A DNA stretch of 64,000 nt, taken from NCBI RefSeq assembly GCF_000308615.1, contig NZ_BAGB01000031.1, forward strand, positions 179,348-243,347, written 5' to 3'. The position numbers and the translations under genes were made by a program. Under the pieces are notes generated by a model that worked only from the letters and a program-made list of their open reading frames with translations, did no database searches and had not been told where the DNA came from. Source of the DNA: Nocardia jiangxiensis NBRC 101359. Its GTDB lineage: Bacteria > Actinomycetota > Actinomycetes > Mycobacteriales > Mycobacteriaceae. How positions within the stretch are numbered: position 1 is the stretch's first letter; every line of letters begins with the position of its first letter. Below are positions 43,464 to 51,203 of this stretch, piece after piece.

Positions 43464-43937
43464 TCAGCTCGACTGGCTCGCCATCCACTCGTTCACGCGG
43501 CGCTCGCCCTCCTCGCGGGAGATGTCCTCGACCCGGGTCATGACCACCCAGCGATGTCCGAACGGGTCCATGATCAGGCCGTATCTGTCGCCGGTGACGA
43601 AGGTCTGCGGGTCCTCGACGCGTTTGGCACCGTGCTCACGGGCGAGTTTCGTGACCGCGTCCACGTCGGGGCAGTAATGCACGATGCTGGTGTGCACCCA
43701 GTCGGCCGCGGGAGCAAGCACCCCCTCCGTGGGGATCGGCATACCCATCTGGAAGGTCGAATCGCCCACCTTCAGTTCGGCGTGCGCGGCCTGGCCGTCG
43801 GGAAGGTCGTTGCGGCTCAGCACCTCCGCGCCGAAAACCGCGCCGTAGAACTCGATGGCGGCATTGGCATCGGGGACGGCCAGGAAGCAGTTGATGGAGT
43901 GATAGCCCTCGGGGATCGGATTCACGGTGTTCGTCAT
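43464..43937 (-). CDS. VOC-family (glyoxalase/PhnB-like) protein
   Basis: 157 residues: EGYHSINCFLAVPDANAAIEFYGAVFGAEVLSRNDLPDGQAAHAELKVGDSTFQMG, then DRYGLIMDPFGHRWVVMTRVEDI, the PhnB/3-demethylubiquinone-like arrangement of two beta-alpha-beta-beta-beta units. The enzymatic activity is not known; some relatives bind metal, and the C-terminal DPFGHRW contains a candidate ligand. Divergent from an AraC regulator 77 bp away, which probably controls it. Confidence 0.88.
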   Translation of the reverse strand: MTNTVNPIPEGYHSINCFLAVPDANAAIEFYGAVFGAEVLSRNDLPDGQAAHAELKVGDSTFQMGMPIPTEGVLAPAADWVHTSIVHYCPDVDAVTKLAREHGAKRVEDPQTFVTGDRYGLIMDPFGHRWVVMTRVEDISREEGERRVNEWMASQSS

Positions 43938-44014
43938 GGGCACGACTCTGCCGGTTCGCCCGCAGTGGATCTTGTAAGAACGCGACAGCACGCGCGAGCG
44001 AACGGAGCAGGCCG

Positions 44015-44878
44015 GTGAACGCCGTCGGTCGGGATGCGAAAGATCCTGCGCTGGAACGTGTTCCGATTCCACCGGCGGAGGTCGCCAAGGGGATCCTGCA
44101 CCCCCGTACGCAGGCTCGGCACCGGCGGCTGACCAGGGTGCCCGCGAGTGCGCAGATGTCCCGGTTCGTGGAGTGGTACTGGGAGGTGCGGTGGGATCTG
44201 CGCGGTTGTCCGCCGTTCGTGGCCGAGGTGCTGCCGTTCCCGAGCGTCAATCTGACCTTCGAACGCACGACCGCGAGCACCGGCGGTTTCGTCAACGGCG
44301 TGTGCACCACCAAGTTCACCCGCGAACTGGCCGAGGAGGGCGAGGCCTTCGCGGTGAAGTTCCGGCCCGGCGGTTTCGGCGCGTTCACCGGGCTCGATGT
44401 GGCCTCGTTCCGAGATTCCGCGATCGACCTCATCGAGGTGCTGCCGCAGGCGCAGGGGTTGACCGAGCGGGTGCTCGCCGTGCCCACCGCCGAGCGGCGG
44501 CGTGACGTGGTCGAGGATTTCTTCGCCGAACAGGCGCGTACGGCCGTCGTCGACGACAACTATCGGCTGCTGCTGCGGATGATCGCAGCCATGGAGTCCG
44601 ACCGCGATCTACTCCGCGTCGATCAGGTCGCCGAACGTTTCGGTGTGCCGATCCGCACCCTGCAACGCTTGTTCCGGCGTTATGTCGGCGCGAATCCGAA
44701 GTGGGTGCTGCGCCGCTATCGTCTGCAGGACGGTGCGCAGCTGCTCGCCGACGGCCGCACCGAGGATCTCGCGGCCCTGGCGTTGGACCTCGGCTACTTC
44801 GATCAGGCCCACTTCTCCCGCGAGTTCGCCCTGGAGGTGGGAATGGCGCCCCTGGAATACGCGCGATCGGCGGATTGA
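44015..44878 (+). CDS. AraC-family regulator
   Basis: 287 residues. N-terminal half of the DUF6597 type (SRFVEWYWEVRWDLRG, LPFPSVNLTFE, FAVKFRPGGFGAFTG). The C-terminal AraC DNA-binding domain spans about 190-285: VDQVAERFGVPIRTLQRLFRRYVGANPKWVLRRYRLQDGAQLL, then LALDLGYFDQAHFSREF. GTG start. Divergent from the VOC gene; likely regulates it and itself. This N-domain is common in AraC genes paired with glyoxalase-like genes. Confidence 0.88.
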   Translation: MNAVGRDAKDPALERVPIPPAEVAKGILHPRTQARHRRLTRVPASAQMSRFVEWYWEVRWDLRGCPPFVAEVLPFPSVNLTFERTTASTGGFVNGVCTTKFTRELAEEGEAFAVKFRPGGFGAFTGLDVASFRDSAIDLIEVLPQAQGLTERVLAVPTAERRRDVVEDFFAEQARTAVVDDNYRLLLRMIAAMESDRDLLRVDQVAERFGVPIRTLQRLFRRYVGANPKWVLRRYRLQDGAQLLADGRTEDLAALALDLGYFDQAHFSREFALEVGMAPLEYARSAD

Positions 44879-45339
44879 CTGTCGCGCGACGCATTTGTGC
44901 AGGACGGCGAAACTTTGGTGCAATTCACGACAATTACCCGGGATTTCCGGGCGAACTACCAGCTGCCGTGGTGAAGCAGGTAAATGCTGTTCACTCCTGG
45001 CCCGGAACCGCGGTCGCCGGACATACCCACGGCAGGGCCCCGATGGCGCGCCGAGCAGCGCAACTGTGATGAGAATCCCAGGGCCGCAAGACCGTTCGCG
45101 ATTGCGGCGTACGTCGCCGCGACGGTCGGAGATGTCCGGATCCGCGCTGGTAGTTAGGGTCCTCGCGGAAGGTCCCGGCGAATGTGTGGCATGCGCTACA
45201 CAGCGTGCGGATGTGATGTGATGCAATTTCGGATTTTTCCGACTCGGTAGCGGTTATGGTCTAGCGCAGTTGCCGCGCGGCGCCCGCAGTCGCGGACGTC
45301 ATGCGCCGGCATCCGACCACTTGTACGTTTGGAGGAAAG
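44879..45339 (+). promoter_or_regulatory. Long upstream region of the universal stress protein gene
   Basis: 461 bases without a supported gene. Near its 3' half is an inverted repeat GTGTGGC-ATGC-GCTACAC (45184-45201), which reads as a partial CRP-type site (TGTGG-N6-CTACA). TATGGT at 45255-45260 is a possible -10. The ribosome binding site GGAGG (45331-45335) is strong. A long leader suggests regulation before translation. Confidence 0.35.
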
Positions 45340-45795
45340 ATGACCACCGCCTACCGGTCCATTGTCGTCGGTACCGATGGCTCGGACTCGTCGTACGTCG
45401 CCGTCGAGAAGGCCGCTGCCCTGGCCGGGGCCTCGGGCGCGACCCTGTATGTCGCCTGTGCCTACTACCCGACCGACGACCGCGACGTGGCCGCCGCGAG
45501 CGATGTGCTCAAGGACGAGGCCTACCAGGTCCACGGCTCGGCGCCCACGAACGAGATCCTGCGCGTCGCACGGGACAAGGCCCACGCGGCGGGCGCCACC
45601 GACGTGCAGGAGAAGGCGATCGTCGGCGAGCCCGTCGAATCGCTGCTGGATCTGGTGAAACAGGTGCAGGCCGACCTGCTGGTCGTCGGTAACCGTGGCC
45701 TGAACACCCTCGCCGGTCGTCTGCTCGGCTCGGTGCCCTCGGACGTCGCCCGCAAGTCCCGCTCGGACGTCTTGATCGTCCACACCGTGCGATGA
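45340..45795 (+). CDS. Universal stress protein (Rv1636-like)
   Basis: 151 residues of the UspA fold: YRSIVVGTDGSDSSYVAVEKAAALAG and the nucleotide-binding GNRGLNTLAGRLLGSVPSDVARKSRSDVLIVHT (G-2X-G-9X-G-S). It is close to M. tuberculosis Rv1636, reported to bind cAMP more tightly than ATP, and sits at the equivalent position upstream of uvrA. ATG 45340 has GGAGG 4 nt before it; an upstream in-frame ATG would bury the ribosome binding site. Followed by a 19-bp bidirectional terminator. Confidence 0.93.
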   Translation: MTTAYRSIVVGTDGSDSSYVAVEKAAALAGASGATLYVACAYYPTDDRDVAAASDVLKDEAYQVHGSAPTNEILRVARDKAHAAGATDVQEKAIVGEPVESLLDLVKQVQADLLVVGNRGLNTLAGRLLGSVPSDVARKSRSDVLIVHTVR

Positions 45796-45830
45796 GGTAG
45801 CAGATCCTCACCCGCGCGGCGCTGTCGCAA

Positions 45831-45873
45831 CAGAGCGGCCGTGAGCAGTTCCGTACTGCTCACGGCCGCTCTG
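45831..45873. terminator. Bidirectional terminator between usp and helD
   Basis: A 19-bp perfect stem (CAGAGCGGCCGTGAGCAGT, 45831-45849; its complement 45855-45873) with a 5-nt loop, between two convergent genes and 6 bp from the helD stop. Confidence 0.9.
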
Positions 45874-45879
45874 GTCTGT

Positions 45880-48180
45880 TCAGCCCAATGCGCCCAGTAC
45901 TTCCGGTAGTTCGCCGGAGTAGACCACCGACAGGCGCTGGGTGGCTCGGGTGAGGGCTACGTAGAGGTCGTTGAGGCCCCGGGGGGATTCGTCGAGGATG
46001 TCCTGGGGTTCGACCAGGATCACCGTGTCGAACTCGAGGCCCTTCACCTCGGTGACGGTCAGGACGCGGACCGAGTCGCTCGCCAGGTCGGTGTAGTCGC
46101 CGAGGATGGCGTGGGGGGCCAGGACCGCGGTGGTGCCAGGACGGTCGGCCTCGGCGGCCACCAGTTCGGCGACCGTGGCGACCGATTCGCTGGGGGAGAT
46201 GTGCCGGGCCTCGGGCGGACAGCCCGATTCGCGGACCGAGCGGGGTACGGTCACCTGCGGATCGATCGCCGCGAGCACGTCCGCGGCCACGGCCATGATT
46301 TCCGCGGGAGTGCGGTAGTTGACGGTCAGTTCGGTGAGCTTCCAGCGTTGGGCGACATAGGGTTCCAGCATCTGCTGCCAGGACGACGCACCGGCCGGAT
46401 CGCCGGTCTGCGCGACGTCGCCCACGATGGTGACCCAGCGATTCGGGATGCGCCGCATCACCATTCGCCACGCCATCTCCGAAAGTTCTTGTGCCTCATC
46501 GACGATGACGTGCCCGTACGTCCAGGTGCGATCCCCAGCGGCGCGTTCGGCGGTGGTCTGGTGGGTGCGCACGTTCTGCCGCTCGGCCAGCTGCGAGGCG
46601 TCGATCAGGTCGTAGGCCATCAGGATCTCCGGGTCGAGATCGTCCTCCAGATCCTGCGGGGCGGAACCGGTCAGGATGTCCAGCGCGTCCTGGGCCTCGG
46701 CCAGCTGGGCGCGCCAGCGACGCCGGGAACGTTCGCGCTCCTCCGCGTCGTCGACGCCGAGGAGTTCGGCGAGTTCGTCCAGCAGCGGTGTGTCGGCCGC
46801 GCTGAAATTACCGTCGTCGGGACGGAACAGCTCCTTGCGATCCTCGGGCGAGAATCCGCCGGCGGCGCGAGCCAGGCGCGCCGGATCGGCCCACAGACCG
46901 GCCAGCACCTCCTGCGGTGTCAGGATCGGCCACAGCCCGGCGATGGCGCGCTGGATCTCGGCGTCCGCGCGCATCTCGTCGCGGATCTCGGTCAGATCCG
47001 CCTGGCTCAGCAGATTCTGGCCACCGGTGAGGTCCTTGCCCATGGTCTGGGCGAGCTGATCGGTGAGTGCGTCCACCACCGAGGCGGCGAAGACCGGCCG
47101 GGCCAGATTGTGCGGCCGGCGCGAGGAACGCGCCCGTCCGCGCGCCTTGCTGACGATCTTGCGGTCCAGGATGACCTCGTACCCGTCGAAGGTCAGCCGG
47201 ATGGGCTCGGGCGGCGTCTGCTGCCAGTCGCGCACACCCTTCTTCAGTACGTCGATCATCCCCAGCGAACCCTTCAGCTCGCCCGCGCGCAGCGAATCCT
47301 CCAGTCTCGCTTGCACTCCCGGATACAGGTTGCCGATCGTGGACAGCAGCACCCCGGTCTCGCCCAGCGAGGGCAGCACCTGACCGATGTAGTCCAGGAA
47401 GGTCGAATTCGGGCCGATGATCAGTACACCGGCCTTGTCCAGCTGTTTGCGGTAGGTGTACAGCAGATATGCCGCGCGGTGCAGTGCGACGGCCGTCTTA
47501 CCCGTACCCGGACCGCCCTGCACCACCAGCACGCTCTTGTGCTCGGAGCGGATGATCGCGTCCTGCTGACTCTGGATGGTCTCCACGATGTCGCTCATCT
47601 GGCCGGTGCGCGCCGCGTTCAACGCGGCCAGCAGGGCGCTCTCGCTGCCGACTCCGGCATCGGACTCGATCGCGCCCTCCGCCTGCGCCAGATCCAGGTC
47701 CAGGTATTCGTCGGTCACCGTGGTGATCCGGCGATTGCGGGAGCGAATGTGCCGACGCCGGGTGACGCCGTCCGGAGTGGCGGTCGTGGCCAGGTAGAAC
47801 GGCCGCGCCAGCGGGGCGCGCCAGTCCAGCAGCAGGGTGGCGTAGTCGTCGTCCTCGTCGAGAATGCCGAGTCGCCCGATATAGCGCTGTTCCGCGTCGC
47901 CGTCCACGCCCGCCGACAGATCGATCCGGCCGAAGCACAGCCCGTGCTCGGCGGCGTCGTATTTGGCCAGGTCCTCGCTGTACAGCTGGGTGAACGATTC
48001 GCGTTCACTGCGGGCCTGCGGGGTGCCGCCGGTCTCCAGCAGCACCGTGCGCAAACGTCGCTGCGCGTACTCGCGCATCGCGTCCAGACGCTCGTACAGC
48101 GTTGTCAGATTGGTCTGTTCGCGTGCCAGTTCGGCGGCGTGGCCGGTCGCCGGGAGATCCTCGGTGAGGCGGTCGGGCAA
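45880..48180 (-). CDS. helD: HelD-type RNA polymerase-associated helicase-like ATPase
   Basis: 766 residues. A charged N-terminal coiled-coil arm (about 15-60) precedes an SF1 (UvrD/Rep-like) core: Walker A VVQGGPGTGKTAVALHR, GPNSTFLDYIGQVLP, motif II HVIVDEAQEL, motif III MRRIPNRWVTIVGDVAQTGD, motif V VTEVKGLEFDTVIL and motif VI LYVALTRATQRLSVV. Long inserts with DPDPEILMAYDL-like acidic stretches occur mid-protein. HelD removes and recycles stalled RNA polymerase. No rifamycin-associated element was found upstream, so I favour HelD over the rifamycin-displacing HelR type. TTG 48180 is preferred: AAGGAG stands 7 nt before it; GTG 48201 would include this site in the gene. Confidence 0.88.
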   Translation of the reverse strand: MPDRLTEDLPATGHAAELAREQTNLTTLYERLDAMREYAQRRLRTVLLETGGTPQARSERESFTQLYSEDLAKYDAAEHGLCFGRIDLSAGVDGDAEQRYIGRLGILDEDDDYATLLLDWRAPLARPFYLATTATPDGVTRRRHIRSRNRRITTVTDEYLDLDLAQAEGAIESDAGVGSESALLAALNAARTGQMSDIVETIQSQQDAIIRSEHKSVLVVQGGPGTGKTAVALHRAAYLLYTYRKQLDKAGVLIIGPNSTFLDYIGQVLPSLGETGVLLSTIGNLYPGVQARLEDSLRAGELKGSLGMIDVLKKGVRDWQQTPPEPIRLTFDGYEVILDRKIVSKARGRARSSRRPHNLARPVFAASVVDALTDQLAQTMGKDLTGGQNLLSQADLTEIRDEMRADAEIQRAIAGLWPILTPQEVLAGLWADPARLARAAGGFSPEDRKELFRPDDGNFSAADTPLLDELAELLGVDDAEERERSRRRWRAQLAEAQDALDILTGSAPQDLEDDLDPEILMAYDLIDASQLAERQNVRTHQTTAERAAGDRTWTYGHVIVDEAQELSEMAWRMVMRRIPNRWVTIVGDVAQTGDPAGASSWQQMLEPYVAQRWKLTELTVNYRTPAEIMAVAADVLAAIDPQVTVPRSVRESGCPPEARHISPSESVATVAELVAAEADRPGTTAVLAPHAILGDYTDLASDSVRVLTVTEVKGLEFDTVILVEPQDILDESPRGLNDLYVALTRATQRLSVVYSGELPEVLGALG

Positions 48181-48296
48181 GACGGAACTCCTTGTCACCA
48201 CGGTCGGCCGGGCGAGGCCGCATTCGAAGGGAAAACGGAGTTGTCGAGTCTAGTTGGCCTCGGGGTGACTCGCTGTAACCGCAGGTGAACGCCAGT

Positions 48297-49640
48297 TCAC
48301 GAGGCGTGGGTATTGTTCGGTCGGCGAATCGAGCCCGGACCCTCGTGATGTGCGGCAGGTTTGGCCTGGTACATCGCGACGTCGGCGTCGTGCAGCACGG
48401 CCTCGGGAGTGCGGGTATCGCCCGGATGCAGCGGCGTGACCCCGATCGATGCGTCGACGTGGATGCGGTGTCCGCGCGCGATGATCGGTTCGGCCATCGC
48501 CTGGCGCAGGCGCGTGACCAGGCCGTCCAGATCCACCGGCAACGTGCCGCCGGACAGCAGCACCAGGAATTCGTCACCGCCGATGCGACCGACCACGTCG
48601 TCCTGGCGCAGGCTGCGTTGCAGGCGCTGGGCCACGATCTGCAGGACGGTATCGCCGATGGCGTGGCCGAGGGTGTCGTTGATGGACTTGAATCCGTCCA
48701 GATCGATGAACAGCACCGTCGAGACCGGCAGATCCTCGCTGGTGCCCAACGCCCCGGCCAGCCGGGACAGCACCAGCGACCGATTCGCCAGACCGGTCAG
48801 CGGATCGTGGGTGGCCTGATACTCCAGCTGTCTGCGGCTGGCACGGAATTCGGTGATGTCGTTGAAGGAGGAGACGGCGGGCGATTCCGGATCACCGGGA
48901 TTGAGCAGCCGCGACGAACCGGACAGCCAGCGGCGCTGCCCGTCGGCGCGGTCGACGCCGAAGACGTATCGTGCGATCGTCTCGCCGGTGGCGAGGGTGC
49001 GCGCGACCGGATGCCGGCTCGCCGAGAGCGGCTGCCCGTTGGGATCCAACAGCGCCAGCGGCAGCGCTGCGATCGCGGTGCCGACCAGATCCCCGCCCGC
49101 GTGACCGAAGATCCGCAGCGCGGCCGGATTGATCGATTCGATACATCCGCCCCGGTCGATCACCACCACACCCTCCTCCAGTTGCGAGACGACCGTGGTG
49201 AAGTGCTGTTCGGCGCGACGCTGGGCGTCCTCGGCCCGGCGCTGGGCGGTGAGGTCGTGGATGACCACCTGATGGGCGCGGCGCTTCTGCCAGATGGTCA
49301 GCACCGAGACGGTCTCCACGTCGACCGTGCCTCCGTCGAGCCGGATCAGGGCCATCTCGGCGGGTTCGGAGGCGTCTCCGGTGGCGTTGAGGCGGGCGAT
49401 CCGCGCGAGCATCGGCCCGATGTCGCGCGGTGCGACGAACTGCGTCACCGGGCGGCCGAGAATATCCCGGACCGCATTCGCGCCAAGTAACCGAACAATT
49501 GCTGGATTGGCGTAAACGAGTTTGCCGCCCTCATGCACGACAACACCGTCCGGGCTGTGATCGACCAGCGACCGGTACCTTTGTGCCAATTGCTCGGCGT
49601 CTACCGCGCCGTCGCCTTTCTCGTCGCTCATGTCAGCCAC
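48297..49640 (-). CDS. PAS-PAS-GGDEF diguanylate cyclase
   Basis: 447 residues, no membrane helix. PAS 1 about 20-130 (YRSLVDHSPDGVVVHEGGKLVYANPAIVRLLG), PAS 2 about 140-265 (HFTTVVSQLEEGVVVIDRGGCIESINPAALRIFG), GGDEF domain about 270-425 (YQATHDPLTGLANRSLVLSRL, FIDLDGFKSINDTLGHAIGD, RIGGDEFLVLL). The active-site GGDEF is intact, so c-di-GMP synthesis from two GTP is expected; no EAL domain is attached. GTG 49640 has a GGGGG stretch nearby; ATG 49631 is an alternative. Divergent from a lone ketosynthase gene across a region with a LexA-like box. Confidence 0.9.
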   Translation of the reverse strand: MADMSDEKGDGAVDAEQLAQRYRSLVDHSPDGVVVHEGGKLVYANPAIVRLLGANAVRDILGRPVTQFVAPRDIGPMLARIARLNATGDASEPAEMALIRLDGGTVDVETVSVLTIWQKRRAHQVVIHDLTAQRRAEDAQRRAEQHFTTVVSQLEEGVVVIDRGGCIESINPAALRIFGHAGGDLVGTAIAALPLALLDPNGQPLSASRHPVARTLATGETIARYVFGVDRADGQRRWLSGSSRLLNPGDPESPAVSSFNDITEFRASRRQLEYQATHDPLTGLANRSLVLSRLAGALGTSEDLPVSTVLFIDLDGFKSINDTLGHAIGDTVLQIVAQRLQRSLRQDDVVGRIGGDEFLVLLSGGTLPVDLDGLVTRLRQAMAEPIIARGHRIHVDASIGVTPLHPGDTRTPEAVLHDADVAMYQAKPAAHHEGPGSIRRPNNTHAS

Positions 49641-49745
49641 GCGTACCCCCTGATCAAAGACTATCTATGTCAATTTCAGCATGGGATCATCCTGCTGTCG
49701 GCGTGTGGAAGATCGCAGCGCCGACGTTGTCGGATCGGTCACAGT

Positions 49746-49761
49746 TCGAGCACTTGTTCGA
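49746..49761. promoter_or_regulatory. Near-consensus LexA (SOS) box
   Basis: TCGAGC-ACTT-GTTCGA differs at one position from the actinobacterial LexA site TCGAAC-N4-GTTCGA. It also forms a 9-bp direct repeat GTTCGAGCA (49744-49752, 49756-49764). It lies between the divergent GGDEF and ketosynthase genes. Confidence 0.4.
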
Positions 49762-49850
49762 GCATTGATCGGACATTGGTACGGCAAAGGGTTTGCTCAG
49801 CGATGGCGGAGTATTCGCTATTCTGCTCGAACCGGTGAAGGAGCGAGGCG

Positions 49851-51026
49851 ATGCCAGGCTGTAACCCGAGACACCAAGATCATATGACGATTGCCGGAAT
49901 CGGCGTCGTCTCCGGTTACGGCTGGGGTCGTGAGGCCTTGTGGCGTGGTTTGCTCAGCGCGAAGTCCGCCGCTCGGCTCCATCCAGGGTACGGGGCCGGG
50001 CGTGATGAGCGCGCCTGGGTTGCCCTGATTCCCGAGGGCGGCGATGCCGAGGTCGGTGCGAGTCGCTACGGGCGGGCCGTGCAGGATGCCGCTCGGGAGG
50101 CGATCGACGATGCCCGCGCCCGCGGCTGGCGGCCGGGCCGCACCGTCGGGATCCTGCATTCGATCGTGCTCGGCGACGTCCGCAACTGGCGGGACTTCTA
50201 TCTGGTGGACGAGGGACATCGCCGTTCACGCGGATTCATGTCGCTGCTGCCCTCGACGCCGATCGCGATGCTGGCGCAGGAGTTCGGTTTCCACGGCCCG
50301 TCGATGGACGTCTCGGCCGCCTGCAGTTCGGCGAACGTCGCCCTGATCACCGCGCAGTTGTGGCTCAACCAGGGCATGGCCGACGACGTGCTGTGCGTGA
50401 ACACCGATCTGTCGGCGAGCCCCGAACTGCTCGAGCACATGGTCGGGCTGGGCGCGGCGGTCGGCGATGCCGAACCGCTCGATGCCTGCCGCCCGTTCCA
50501 GCAGGGCAGCCGCGGTTTCAGCATGGGGGAGGCGTCCACGGCCTTCGTACTCACCCGCGATGCCGAGCGGCCGTACGCCCGGGTGCTGGGCGGTGCGATG
50601 TCCAACGACGGCTATCACGTGGTGTCGGTCGATCCGTCCCACGAGCAGATCCTCGACTGTGTCCGCCGGGCGCTGGACGTGTCCGGGGTACGACCCGATC
50701 AGGTCCGCTACTACAACGCGCACGGCCCCGGCACCCGCCAGTGCGACGAAGCCGAAACAGACGTTCTGGCAACGATTTTCGATGATCGTCCGGCGCTGTA
50801 CTCGATCAAGCCGCTGACCGGTCACTGCCAGGGCGCGGCGGCCGGGGTCGAGGTCGCGGTGGCCGCGCTGGCCTACGAGCGCGGGGTCGTACCGGCCCCG
50901 CCGATCGTCGCGCCCGCGCATCCGCGCCTGCTGGACGGGCCGACCGAGTGCACCGGCGGGGTCACCGTCAAGACGTCGCTGGGTATGGGCGGGCACAATT
51001 CGGTGATCGTCCTGGGCTCGATCTGA
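49851..51026 (+). CDS. Stand-alone beta-ketoacyl synthase-fold protein
   Basis: 391 residues of the thiolase/KAS II fold. The Cys-His-His triad is present: C158 in DVSAACSSAN, His in YYNAHGPGT, and His in LTGHCQGAAAG, so decarboxylative Claisen condensation is plausible. The KS-specific GFSMGEASTAFVL and glycine-rich end SLGMGGHNSVIVLG are there. The neighbours contain no acyl carrier protein, ketoreductase or acyltransferase, so pathway and partner are unknown. AAGGAG lies about 8 nt before the ATG. Confidence 0.88.
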   Translation: MPGCNPRHQDHMTIAGIGVVSGYGWGREALWRGLLSAKSAARLHPGYGAGRDERAWVALIPEGGDAEVGASRYGRAVQDAAREAIDDARARGWRPGRTVGILHSIVLGDVRNWRDFYLVDEGHRRSRGFMSLLPSTPIAMLAQEFGFHGPSMDVSAACSSANVALITAQLWLNQGMADDVLCVNTDLSASPELLEHMVGLGAAVGDAEPLDACRPFQQGSRGFSMGEASTAFVLTRDAERPYARVLGGAMSNDGYHVVSVDPSHEQILDCVRRALDVSGVRPDQVRYYNAHGPGTRQCDEAETDVLATIFDDRPALYSIKPLTGHCQGAAAGVEVAVAALAYERGVVPAPPIVAPAHPRLLDGPTECTGGVTVKTSLGMGGHNSVIVLGSI

Positions 51027-51129
51027 GGGCAAGTAGGCTGGGGTGGATCGGTCGCGGGAGTGGCGGTGTTCGCCGCGGATGACCGAAATCCCCTGGTCCG
51101 GGCGCCTGATGTGCGCTGCTCGACGAAAC

Positions 51130-51152
51130 TTGTCGGTGGGTGTGCCTAGCAT
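51130..51152 (+). promoter_or_regulatory. DNA-damage promoter (RecA-NDp/PafBC type) of uvrA
   Basis: TTGTCGGTG (51130-51138), eight bases, TAGCAT (51147-51152): an exact TTGTCRGTG-N8-TANNNT. Here the -10 is 51 nt before the GTG, leaving a short leader with the ribosome binding site GGAAGGGA. Confidence 0.75.
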
Positions 51153-51203
51153 GGCGGCCGGGGTGCCAGTGGACGCCGGAATACGAATGGGAAGGGACGA
51201 CCT

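Noticed and set aside
43278..44018. Plus-strand frame opposite the VOC gene
   Set aside because: The minus-strand VOC protein has clear family motifs; the plus frame has none and lacks coding bias outside the overlap.
46111..48288. 725-codon plus-strand frame opposite helD
   Set aside because: Same antisense artefact; HelD motifs are complete on the minus strand.
48181..48296. Rifamycin-associated element upstream of helD, which would mark a HelR type
   Set aside because: I searched the 116-base gap for the GGGGCTTGC-type inverted repeat and did not find it; HelD is the safer call.
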